DNA from: an uncultured Lachnospiraceae bacterium
GTDB lineage: Bacteria > Bacillota > Clostridia > Lachnospirales > Lachnospiraceae
DNA: 46,127 bases
Assembly: GCA_947385785.1 (NCBI GenBank)
Contig: CANDMH010000003.1
Span: 1 to 46,127 of the forward strand
Reading direction: 5' to 3'
The notes below the pieces were generated by a model. The model was not told the origin of the DNA and searched no databases. It was given only the letters and a program-made list of their open reading frames with translations. This document shows positions 34,442 to 42,338 of this stretch, piece after piece. The translations under genes were made by a program, and so were the position numbers. Each line of letters begins with the position of its first letter. Position 1 is the first letter of the stretch.

Positions 34442-35605
34442 TCAATGGTAGAAGCGCTCGTCTGTGGATTTCAGGGTCAGGGTGACATCGCTCTGCGTTA
34501 CCTCAATCAGATATGCTCCCTCTTCCAGCTCCTGCCAGCTGCCTCCCTCCATCCCGCTGACGGCTTCATTATGGGTGCGGAGGATAAACCATGCGGGACC
34601 CGTAATTCCTTCCACCTGCAGCCGGAGTGTATCATCTGTCCGGCTGCTGCTGTAGTCCAGGGCCAGAAGCTGGCGGATATGGGCGTCGCACTCCGCCGCC
34701 GTCGTCCTGGCGAATCCCTGAAACTGCTGCCCGTAAGTGCTGATTGTGGACGCCAGTGCTCTTGAAAGCTGCTCCCACGCGTCCCCGTCGCCGTCGGGAT
34801 ACGCCACTCTCTCCATATCAAATGACATGCTGAAGTAGCCTAACGCCGTCTCCATGCACCGAACCAGGAAATCGCTCCTGTATGTATACAAAAGGCCGTC
34901 TCCAAGTGTGCTCTGAGACGTCACATTTTCCGACAGAAAGCCCACCGGCGCGGCATTCCCGTCATCGTACTCCTCTACCACAGTCCTCACTGAGGCCAAT
35001 GTCTCCGTTTCAAGCGCTTCCGCAATCTGTCCCTCCTCCAGGTTCCCCCCGTAGAAGGACATCACGTCATACCCGCCCAACGCATCCTGCAAAAATCTGT
35101 TGTCCTCCTCCAGCTTCCGCGTCAGTGGAATATCTGACACGCTTAGCCCCGAAAGCCCCGTCTCCGCCGCCTGTTCATTGAATATTTTCAGATAATATTC
35201 CATCTGTTTCCCGTCCGGCAGATTCTCATCTCCGTAGTCGTACTGCGGCGTCATCATACAGGTCGCTTTATAGTCATACTTCTGCAAAAAAACGGACAGA
35301 TTGGGCCACACAAGCTCCTGGAACACCTTCTTCACGGAACGGCTGTAGACCCGCTCCATCTCCTGCGCATTTTCATCCGCAAGGCTGGGGTAACCCGCCA
35401 GAATCATGTTCTGGGCGTTCAGCACCGGATAGATTTCATAGGAATCCATCTCCGCGGACATGGCGGACAAAATGCCCAGTCCCTCGGGTCCCTCCATGAA
35501 TCCGCCGTTCACCGCGAACACATACCCATTCCCACAGCTTTTCCTCCATATGACGATGGGATAATTTTCCGTCTTTATGGCGGTCCCTTCCGGAATTCCT
35601 TTCAT
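34442..35605 (-). CDS. C-terminal part of a split DUF2194 (PelA-deacetylase-like) protein
   Basis: 387 residues if translation restarts at the ATG at 35605, which has only a weak AAGG site. In phase with the upstream 207-residue frame and separated from it by a single TAA (35708-35710) and 34 sense codons, so both parts are one original gene of 629 residues. The region (YVFAVNGGFMEGPEGLG ... YDVMSFYGGN) resembles DUF2194, a deacetylase-like family found with pelF/pelG in Gram-positives, where it would take the place of the PelA deacetylase. Residues 1-35 of the full C-terminal part lie before this ATG. Activity is doubtful if the stop is real. Confidence 0.7.
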   Translation of the reverse strand: MKGIPEGTAIKTENYPIVIWRKSCGNGYVFAVNGGFMEGPEGLGILSAMSAEMDSYEIYPVLNAQNMILAGYPSLADENAQEMERVYSRSVKKVFQELVWPNLSVFLQKYDYKATCMMTPQYDYGDENLPDGKQMEYYLKIFNEQAAETGLSGLSVSDIPLTRKLEEDNRFLQDALGGYDVMSFYGGNLEEGQIAEALETETLASVRTVVEEYDDGNAAPVGFLSENVTSQSTLGDGLLYTYRSDFLVRCMETALGYFSMSFDMERVAYPDGDGDAWEQLSRALASTISTYGQQFQGFARTTAAECDAHIRQLLALDYSSSRTDDTLRLQVEGITGPAWFILRTHNEAVSGMEGGSWQELEEGAYLIEVTQSDVTLTLKSTDERFYH

Positions 35606-35707
35606 ATATACCTTGGTTCCGGCCGTCGGGACATACCATGGAAATGTCTTCTCCCCGGGGAACGCTTCGCTGCCCGGCAGAAAGATGTCCGCATCCGGAT
35701 TCTCCTT

Positions 35708-35710
35708 TTA
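35708..35710 (-). other. In-frame TAA stop splitting the DUF2194 gene
   Basis: The frame reads GGETFYL, TAA, KENPDADIFLPGSEA and continues open to 34442. No frameshift is needed: 36331 and 35605 are in the same phase. The base after the TAA is A, not a known read-through context. A nonsense mutation, or an error in the assembly, explains it best. Confidence 0.85.
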
Positions 35711-36331
35711 CAGATAGAAGGTTTCGCCTCCCAGCAAAAAGCCTTCCCGCAGATAGAAGCCTGTCACTGTGGTCTCCTCTTCCAGCACCTTCCCGATTCC
35801 CAGAAACTCCCGCACCCGCTTATTCTTCTGTATTACGGACACATCGGGAAGGCTGCTGAATACCAGATGCGTTCCTCCCTCCAGGCAGCTGTCCAGAAAG
35901 TCCATTTCCCCTTTGGAGCCCCAGTCCACGCAGGCGGCGTCGAGCACCAGCATTTCCGCGGGTTCCGCCCCCGCTTCCCCGGCTTCACAGGCTGCCAGTG
36001 ACGAATATGCGGTGATGCGCCTCTTAGTGTATGTAACCCACTCCTTCACAACTTCTGCGGTGATCTGCTCCGCATCACCGACACATATCACCCTGTCCCG
36101 GGAAATGACAGTCTCTCCGCTCTCCTCCCCGGGCTGCTCTTCCGCATTCTCCTCATCGGAGTCCTCCGGCACATAGATATTGATTTTGGAAGGATAATTC
36201 TCCGCCGTCTCCGTGTATCGGTTGACCGCATAATCATTCCAGCTATCCTTCAGATTATTCAGGCACATGCACAGAAACAGCACTGTAACCATCAGTATGG
36301 AAATAGAGAAAAAATTCCGGCGCGATATCAT
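35708..36331 (-). CDS. N-terminal part of a split DUF2194 protein (membrane anchor)
   Basis: 207 residues from ATG 36331, with TAGGAG nine bases upstream. An N-terminal membrane segment after a basic start (RRNFFSISILMVTVLFLCMC) would place the protein outside the membrane, as expected of a deacetylase acting on exported polymer. An acidic linker (about residues 55-72, EDSDEENAEEQPGEE) leads to an alpha/beta domain (ISRDRVICVGDAEQI ... MLVLDAAC). It ends at the TAA described separately. It is the fourth gene of the pel operon, 144 bases after the polytopic membrane protein. Confidence 0.75.
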   Translation of the reverse strand: MISRRNFFSISILMVTVLFLCMCLNNLKDSWNDYAVNRYTETAENYPSKINIYVPEDSDEENAEEQPGEESGETVISRDRVICVGDAEQITAEVVKEWVTYTKRRITAYSSLAACEAGEAGAEPAEMLVLDAACVDWGSKGEMDFLDSCLEGGTHLVFSSLPDVSVIQKNKRVREFLGIGKVLEEETTVTGFYLREGFLLGGETFYL

Positions 36332-36372
36332 AACACATCTCCTAATTTAGTCGCTGCGCGACGGCTCTGAAG

Positions 36373-36464
36373 GGCAAAGTCCCTTCGGCGCACACTTATG
36401 AGAGAAATTTTCATTCGAAAGTGCACTCATGAAAATTCCTCTCGTGCGCCTTCGCGACTTTGCC
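36373..36464. repeat. 92-bp imperfect inverted repeat within the pel operon
   Basis: Outer arms GGCAAAGTCCCTTCGGCGCAC and its approximate complement GTGCGCCTTCGCGACTTTGCC; inner arms GAGAGAAATTTTCAT and ATGAAAATTCCTCTC. It would form a long, bulged hairpin in the operon transcript between the membrane-protein stop (36476) and the DUF2194 ribosome site. The following AGTTCCGCAT (36466) is the start motif of family C repeats. No U-run, so a mobile-element remnant or RNA-stability element is more likely than a terminator. Confidence 0.7.
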
Positions 36465-36475
36465 AGTTCCGCATT

Positions 36476-38761
36476 TTATTTATTGTAGCCATAGTCTATG
36501 GCAAAATTGTACAGGCTGAATCCGTCCTGGCGTACGCGATAACAGATAAAACTGTCCGTCTCATAGTACACTTCCATCTCGTTGGGATACAACTCCCGGA
36601 AGGCCTGCGCCCAGTAATACATATGGGACATGGTCACCCATCTCTCATCCCCTATATACGGCAGGATGCCTTTCACCTCCGGCAGTGGCGTCTGTGCGCC
36701 TTCCAGAGATACTTCCTTCTCCGGTCTTATGGTATTCAGGTAATCCAGATACAGGATGGGTACCTTCTCAATAAAGAAATATACCGTATCAGTGGGAATC
36801 GTAATGCCCGTATCCTCCTTTATCTGTGCCTGCCTGCGCAGAAATTCGATGGTTTCATAGTGATATCCCCTCCCCCAGGTCATCTGCTGCTCATCGTTTG
36901 CCGAGCAAATGGTCCAGGAGGTATTTCCCCCATTCTCCCGCAGAATATTCGTCACACAGGTTATGGCTTCGTTTGTCTCATACGCGCTGAGGCATACAGG
37001 CTCCCGGAACCCGGTCAGCGCCACCGCCCCGCAGGCGGCCGCCAGTGTCACGAGCCCTCCAATATTGATTCCCCTGTGCTCGCGGAACAGCAGATATACC
37101 ACCGCATCCAGACACAGGCTCCACACAACGGGCAGTCCGTATCCAATATAAACAGAATACCTGGAGACTTCCAGCAGCTGGGGCAGCCCCAGCTTAGCGG
37201 ATGCCTGAAGGACACAGAACACTCCCATAAATACACTGAAGGATACGAGCACCCCGGCGTAATCCGGCCTGCGCAGGAGATACCACAGCAGCCCCAGCAA
37301 AAACAGCACCCCCACACTGCCCAGCATGAATTCCGCCACTGCACGGCTGTCATTTGTCACATAATATTGAAGCTCCCCCAGAATGCAGTCAAGCTTACGG
37401 GAAAGAACCTCTGATAAGGACGCCCTGCCTGCCTCCTTGTCCTTTCCGCCGGAGGCCTGCTCCCCCGAAGCGCTGTCCGCCCCCCTGGAACCTCCCTGTG
37501 ACAAAGCATCCCCTGACCCGCTGTCCTCTTCCTGGCCATCGCCGCTTGCCCCGGAAGCATCTTCGCTGCTTCCGGAAGAAAGCATATTCATTCCCCAGTG
37601 TAGAGATCCCTGGAGCGGTGTCCCCATGGCAAAGGCAGCTGCCATGGGCAGTACTGCTATCAGAATCCCTGTCACCCCTGCCAGCAGCAGCCGTTTCAGA
37701 TACCGCCAGCGCAGGCATTTGTAACAGAAACCCACCCCGATTCCCACACAGAGAACCCCGGCTACTATGGTGTCATAAAAATGGACTGCCAGTGTCATGG
37801 AAATGCTGATTGTAAATAAAATCAGCGAAAGCCTGGCACTCCCTGTCACCTTTCTTTTCTTTTTGGCGACAGCGATAAAGTCCTTCTCCTTCAGAAATGC
37901 AACGGCAAACCAAACCGACGGCAGGATGAAAATCATCCCGTATTCCTGCGGAAGCGGCGCATAATATCTGTAATAGGTATACTGGTAAAAGATACCCCAG
38001 GTGATATAAGCCATCACTCCCGCATAAGGCGTGTATTTCGACCTGCACACCAGCTTCAGAAAGGCCAGAAGCATCATATGGATCATAAGCGTCTGTGTCA
38101 GGGCAAATACCCGCAGCAGTACATAGGTGGGAACCGCAAATACTACATGTAGGTAATATATTATACAGTGAAACCCAAAGGGATACACACCGTCCACAAA
38201 GATATGGTTGCTCTCCATATTGTTGATCCAGTAATGATGCAGCACCACATCGGAAGCGCAGTAGCCGTAGACACTCACCGTGTTCGTTCCGTACATGTAC
38301 AGGACCAGGCACACGATTCCCGCACTCAGCAGCACATCCGGCCAACGGGGCGCAAGCCATTGCCCCAGCCACCCGGAGGACAGCTTCCGCAGCCTGTTGC
38401 CCGCCCGGAGCAACAGCGTCCTGAACCCCATCTCCCCTTCCATGAGCAGCCTGACTCCCCTCGTCCGTCTCTCCAGCACCGCCGGAAGCGCGCCTCTGTG
38501 CTTCACTGCCGCTGCCGCCAAAAAGGGAAGCGCAGTGCCCAGGATCAGTGTCACCCGGTTCGATATATGGAGAAGCTGGAGCAGAAACACCAGATTCATA
38601 CAGAAAAAATTGCCTGCCATGAAATATGCCATGAATCTCGCCGGCGTCCTCAGCGCTGCGAATTTTCTGCGCAGCAACAGCCACGGCAGTACCAGTGTCA
38701 CACCCAGGTACGCCGCGGATACGCCTATAATCTGAAAAATGGTAAGCACCCTCATTGACAT
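36476..38761 (-). CDS. Large polytopic membrane protein of the pel operon, unassigned
   Basis: About 761 residues from ATG 38761; TTG 38773 and ATG 38755 are alternative starts. Roughly a dozen or more hydrophobic helices up to about residue 610, then a soluble C-terminal domain of about 150 residues (YETNEAITCVTNILRENGGN ... FAIDYGYNK). The layout, with many helices and a C-terminal extracytoplasmic domain, is like GT-C glycosyltransferases or PMT-type proteins, but I see no certain catalytic motif. A Ser/Gly/Asp/Glu-rich insertion (about 37430-37590) interrupts a loop. It starts 26 bases after pelE, so it is firmly in the operon; it is not one of the core Pel proteins I know. Confidence 0.8.
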   Translation of the reverse strand: MSMRVLTIFQIIGVSAAYLGVTLVLPWLLLRRKFAALRTPARFMAYFMAGNFFCMNLVFLLQLLHISNRVTLILGTALPFLAAAAVKHRGALPAVLERRTRGVRLLMEGEMGFRTLLLRAGNRLRKLSSGWLGQWLAPRWPDVLLSAGIVCLVLYMYGTNTVSVYGYCASDVVLHHYWINNMESNHIFVDGVYPFGFHCIIYYLHVVFAVPTYVLLRVFALTQTLMIHMMLLAFLKLVCRSKYTPYAGVMAYITWGIFYQYTYYRYYAPLPQEYGMIFILPSVWFAVAFLKEKDFIAVAKKKRKVTGSARLSLILFTISISMTLAVHFYDTIVAGVLCVGIGVGFCYKCLRWRYLKRLLLAGVTGILIAVLPMAAAFAMGTPLQGSLHWGMNMLSSGSSEDASGASGDGQEEDSGSGDALSQGGSRGADSASGEQASGGKDKEAGRASLSEVLSRKLDCILGELQYYVTNDSRAVAEFMLGSVGVLFLLGLLWYLLRRPDYAGVLVSFSVFMGVFCVLQASAKLGLPQLLEVSRYSVYIGYGLPVVWSLCLDAVVYLLFREHRGINIGGLVTLAAACGAVALTGFREPVCLSAYETNEAITCVTNILRENGGNTSWTICSANDEQQMTWGRGYHYETIEFLRRQAQIKEDTGITIPTDTVYFFIEKVPILYLDYLNTIRPEKEVSLEGAQTPLPEVKGILPYIGDERWVTMSHMYYWAQAFRELYPNEMEVYYETDSFICYRVRQDGFSLYNFAIDYGYNK

Positions 38762-38787
38762 ATCATTTCCCAAGCCTTTCCGTCACT

Positions 38788-39744
38788 TTAGCTGAATATC
38801 CGAATCAGTTCCAATGTCTCGTTGTCAATCACCACGCTGGATTTTTTCAAAAGCCCCAGCGTCTCAAAAAAGGCGTCTCTGTCCTGTCTGGCAAAATACA
38901 GCTTCAGCCTGCAGGTATACGACTGCAGTTCCTCCGGAAACCGCTCCGCCATCCGCCCGCACCACTTCTCACAGATATCGAACTCCTTACACTCCAGATT
39001 CCGCAGGCAGACCTCCTCATACCATGCCGCCGTAAACCGGAGCGGCTCCTTCCCATAAAGCGACTCCGCCGCCGCCGTGAGGACAGTCACAAATTTCCTC
39101 TGCTCCTGGTCGGAAAAGATATGCTGTCTCAATATACCGTCCATATAATCGAGAAGCAGCTCCTCGCACTCCGTCTGTCCCGCATCCTCTTCCTGCATCT
39201 GCTTCCTCAGCCTCTGCACATAGATGCGGAACTTGTTCAGCTCATCGGACAGGACTGCCGCCGCATAATGAGATGCCTCGGAGTCCTCGCTGTCCAGCGC
39301 CAGCGTAATGGACGCCAGACAGTTCTGGAAATCCTCCTTGATTACATTCATCATCACCATGCGCAGGTCCTTTTTCTCATTCACCAGGATGGCCTCCTCC
39401 AGGGGAATGATATCCCTCTCCCGCTCCTCATCCGCCTTCATATGCGTCTGCACGCGGTCTTTGCTGAATATGACATCCGCCAGGTCCACATCCTTCCAGA
39501 ACACAATCAGGTAGAACAGATGTCCCATGAAAAAGAACAGCGGACCTATCACCGGGCACAGCAGCATGACGAGAAAGCGCAGAAGCCAGGTCCTTCTGTT
39601 GTCATACAGGATTTCCTTCCCATCCTCCTTCTCCGCCGCGGAATGGGCCGGTACGATAAACAGTATCCCCGCCAGCAGATAGACCAGCGACACAATCAGG
39701 TTCACTATGAGGATTATGATAAAAATCCGCTCATCTCTTGCCAT
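38788..39744 (-). CDS. pelE: PelE-like membrane/TPR-type scaffold protein
   Basis: 318 residues from ATG 39744 (MARDERIFIIILIVNLIVS); an in-frame start at 39789 is unsupported. Two membrane helices (about 7-31 and 52-80), then a helical, TPR-like cytoplasmic domain. The segment IIPLEEAILVNEKKDLR is the recognisable PelE-type motif. PelE bridges PelD and PelF in the synthase complex. Its place between pelD and the rest of the operon supports the call, though sequence similarity in this family is low and rests partly on context. Confidence 0.8.
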   Translation of the reverse strand: MARDERIFIIILIVNLIVSLVYLLAGILFIVPAHSAAEKEDGKEILYDNRRTWLLRFLVMLLCPVIGPLFFFMGHLFYLIVFWKDVDLADVIFSKDRVQTHMKADEERERDIIPLEEAILVNEKKDLRMVMMNVIKEDFQNCLASITLALDSEDSEASHYAAAVLSDELNKFRIYVQRLRKQMQEEDAGQTECEELLLDYMDGILRQHIFSDQEQRKFVTVLTAAAESLYGKEPLRFTAAWYEEVCLRNLECKEFDICEKWCGRMAERFPEELQSYTCRLKLYFARQDRDAFFETLGLLKKSSVVIDNETLELIRIFS

Positions 39745-39865
39745 AACGCTACCAAACCCTTTCCCCGCCTGCCTGATACACCACAGCATTCATCCAGGTG
39801 ATTCCCGCACAGTTCCTGCCCGGCACCCACTGCCCCCACAGGTACCGTATGGCTTCTGCCTGTCC

Positions 39866-42046
39866 TCACATCACTGTCTCATCCACGCGGCAATCGTAAC
39901 CGACTTTCCTGAAGCGCTCCATAATGCCTCCCGCATTCTCCCGGTTCGTATTGGACAGCAGCACATACAGCCTGCCCTCCTTCAAAATACCCATATAGTC
40001 GGTCTGCCGTATGGAACTGCCCAGTGCGGCGGCTACTTTCTCGTAATTCTCTCCCTCTGCCAGAATTTCCAGCAGCACATATTCTGTCAGTCCCTTCTCC
40101 CTGGCATTGAAGAAAGCCTTTGCCAGAAGCGTGAAGGCGTCTTCCTCCAGCACATTTGTCCCCTCCACATAACGGCGGTTCCGAAGCGCCTCCAGATAAC
40201 GGTTCGCACGCACCACCGCATTCTGAATCAGAAAGCCTACAATGGTAAGCCTGTTTGCCTCCCCCAGCGTCATGCGCTCCCAGGGAATCCCCCAGAGCAT
40301 CAGGATCAGCTGCATCCTGTCCTCGGAATACACGGCGCTTGCCATCATGGGCATCTCCTCTTCCATATTCCGGTTGATATAGACACGACGCTCCCGAATC
40401 TCCCCGTACATCTCCTCCATGGCGGTATATTTGATGGAATTCCCCATTTTCCGCGCATTGGGCGATGTGGAAGAAAAAAGCCGCGCATAATCTCCGTTGG
40501 CCACGGTATAAACAGCCACATCCTCACAGTCCATCAACTTCGAGAGTACCTGCGCCGCGTAGAACAGCACTTCCTCCGGCCCGTACTGTTCCAGCGTGGA
40601 GGAAACATCATAAATCTTGCCCAGGCTGTCCTTGTGGTTCACAATCTGGGACTCGAAATTATGCTTCATTCTGACATTACTGTCATTTATTTCCTCGATA
40701 TCCTTCAGCTGCCCGTGGAGGTAGCGCACCCTCGACTTATTTTCACCCGTGATAAAACGCAGCTGATCCTTCAGGTACCCAACCACCAGCCCCACAATAA
40801 ACAGCTGTGCCATCCACACATAAGTATTGTAGTCCACCAGCACGTCGAAGCCGTCCCTCACACCCATCTGCCCGACTATGTAACCGATTACCGCAAGAAA
40901 TCCGGAAAATATGGCCTGCTGCTGTCCGTAGACCACGGCAAACAGCAGTACATATAACAGATAAAAATCCAGCCTGGCAACGAACCGGCTCTCCGCCGCC
41001 CTGCTGTTCAGAAAATAAAAAATCACAAAACCAATCAGATTCTCCAGAAACGGGAACGCCGCCTTCAGGATTCTGCGGGTATTGTTCCATGCCTTCACTC
41101 CCAGCCCGCCCCCGGCGTCCTCCTCTGTCAGAAAGCTCGCGCTGTGGCGTTTCATGAACCGGACCACCTGCTTCACGCCCGTATCATAATGGCTGAAGAT
41201 CTCCCGTCCGAATTCTTCCTGAAACCTGTCTCCGGCCAGAATCTGCCGGTTGCTCATCCCTACAGTATTGTCCACAATCTCAATCCCGGAATCCATCTCC
41301 GCCTGAATCATCTCCGCCAGCTTCATCTCGCCGATTTCTTCAGCGGAAGTGATATGATAGCAGGCATTTTTCAGCGACTGGGCACTGAACAGCCGATAGA
41401 GCTGCTCCACCGCGTCGTTCAGATAGAGCATGGAAAAGGAATGCCTGTCATTCGCCGAAATCTTTCCCGTCCGCAGCGCCTCCAGACACATCCGGAAACA
41501 GGGATTCTCCTCCATCTCCCCCTTTTCCGGCACCCAGTACAGATGGTCAAGCCGAAGCACCACCGTATCCGTCCCCTGGGTCCTCCTGTAATTGGCGCAG
41601 ACCTCCTCTCCCTGTGCCAGCGCCATCGCCCGGAAGCCCTTCGGAGAATGCGGCTCTTCCTCCTTAATGTCGTCAATGTGGGAAGCCCCGTATACCTCCT
41701 GTGAGGACAGATAAAAAAATCGCCCCTGGTTCAGCATGCTGAAAGCGGACAGGATATTCATGAGCCCGGCGGTATACCCCACCGCCTCCTGCCTCGGGGA
41801 CTCCCAGCTGAAATTCGTATCATAAGCACCTGTAAACACCATCACGTCCGGCTTTACGCTGTCCAGAATATCCTTGATGCTTCCGCTGTCATATGTAAAA
41901 TTGTACTTTTCAAATACACGCCTGTAAGAAAAGCGATTCTCCTTCTGCCCTGTCAGAAGATAAACCCTGTGGCCGTTCTTATTCAGTTTATCAATTAACG
42001 CGTTCATCAGCACGCTGCCGCCGCCTGCCAATAATACAACCATTTC
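39866..42046 (-). CDS. pelD: PelD-type c-di-GMP receptor with N-terminal SDR domain
   Basis: 726 residues from ATG 42046, where the Rossmann strand MVVLLAGGGSVLMNAL begins; ATG 42094 is an alternative. Domains: extended-SDR (about 1-300), about four membrane helices (about 320-415; FLENLIGFVIFYFL, LLYVLLFAVVYG), a coiled coil, a GAF-like domain (about 470-590) and a degenerate GGDEF domain. The last lacks GGDEF (KEGRL instead) but keeps R680-Q-T-D683, the RxxD inhibitory site that binds c-di-GMP in PelD. The SDR part has lost the YxxxK catalytic pair (FRAMA). PelD activates polymer synthesis on binding c-di-GMP. First gene of the operon, 91 bases from the -10 box. Confidence 0.9.
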   Translation of the reverse strand, partial: EMVVLLAGGGSVLMNALIDKLNKNGHRVYLLTGQKENRFSYRRVFEKYNFTYDSGSIKDILDSVKPDVMVFTGAYDTNFSWESPRQEAVGYTAGLMNILSAFSMLNQGRFFYLSSQEVYGASHIDDIKEEEPHSPKGFRAMALAQGEEVCANYRRTQGTDTVVLRLDHLYWVPEKGEMEENPCFRMCLEALRTGKISANDRHSFSMLYLNDAVEQLYRLFSAQSLKNACYHITSAEEIGEMKLAEMIQAEMDSGIEIVDNTVGMSNRQILAGDRFQEEFGREIFSHYDTGVKQVVRFMKRHSASFLTEEDAGGGLGVKAWNNTRRILKAAFPFLENLIGFVIFYFLNSRAAESRFVARLDFYLLYVLLFAVVYGQQQAIFSGFLAVIGYIVGQMGVRDGFDVLVDYNTYVWMAQLFIVGLVVGYLKDQLRFITGENKSRVRYLHGQLKDIEEINDSNVRMKHNFESQIVNHKDSLGKIYDVSSTLEQYGPEEVLFYAAQVLSKLMDCEDVAVYTVANGDYARLFSSTSPNARKMGNSIKYTAMEEMYGEIRERRVYINRNMEEEMPMMASAVYSEDRMQLILMLWGIPWERMTLGEANRLTIVGFLIQNAVVRANRYLEALRNRRYVEGTNVLEEDAFTLLAKAFFNAREKGLTEYVLLEILAEGENYEKVAAALGSSIRQTDYMGILKEGRLYVLLSNTNRENAGGIMERFRKVGYDCRVDETVM

Positions 42047-42136
42047 CCCCGCCCGTCCTTCCATACCGATAATGGCCGTACCAGCCCGAATCATGGATAT
42101 CAGTCTGATACCGCAAAAGCACTGAATTCCTCTATA

Positions 42137-42165
42137 ATTATAGTAATCTCCGCAAAAAAAGTCAA
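42137..42165 (-). promoter_or_regulatory. Sigma-A promoter of the pel operon
   Basis: On the minus strand: -35 TTGACT (42165-42160), 17-base spacer, -10 TATAAT (42142-42137). Five of six and six of six matches to consensus. Transcription would begin near 42130, leaving a short leader before pelD. A run of T in the spacer upstream half may add bending. Confidence 0.9.
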
Positions 42166-42242
42166 CACTTACGGTTTTTTAATGATAAAAACAGTTATTT
42201 TTTTACATGTACCATTAATAAGATATGCAACAGGCACAATTT

Positions 42243-42260
42243 CATGCAATCCATTGCATG
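42243..42260. promoter_or_regulatory. Perfect 8-bp palindrome upstream of the pel promoter
   Basis: CATGCAAT CC ATTGCATG, an 18-bp dyad about 80 bases upstream of the -35 box and beyond the asnS terminator. The symmetry and position suit a transcription-factor operator; no regulator can be named. It could also belong to the 3' region of asnS. Confidence 0.45.
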
Positions 42261-42280
42261 TGCTTTTATGAAAAAGAGAG

Positions 42281-42311
42281 AAAAAGACTGCCGCACACTT
42301 ATGCGGCAGTC
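42281..42311 (-). terminator. Rho-independent terminator of asnS
   Basis: GACTGCCGCA and TGCGGCAGTC form a perfect 10-bp stem with a six-base loop, followed on the minus strand by TTTTT and a pyrimidine-rich tract. It lies 28 bases past the asnS stop and insulates the pel promoter from asnS. Confidence 0.95.
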
Positions 42312-42338
42312 CTCATTATTTATCATTTTATATAAAAA

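Noticed and set aside
35708..35710. Stop-codon read-through or alternative genetic code
   Set aside because: TAA is a normal stop for other genes in the window and the context lacks known read-through signals; a simple mutation is more likely.
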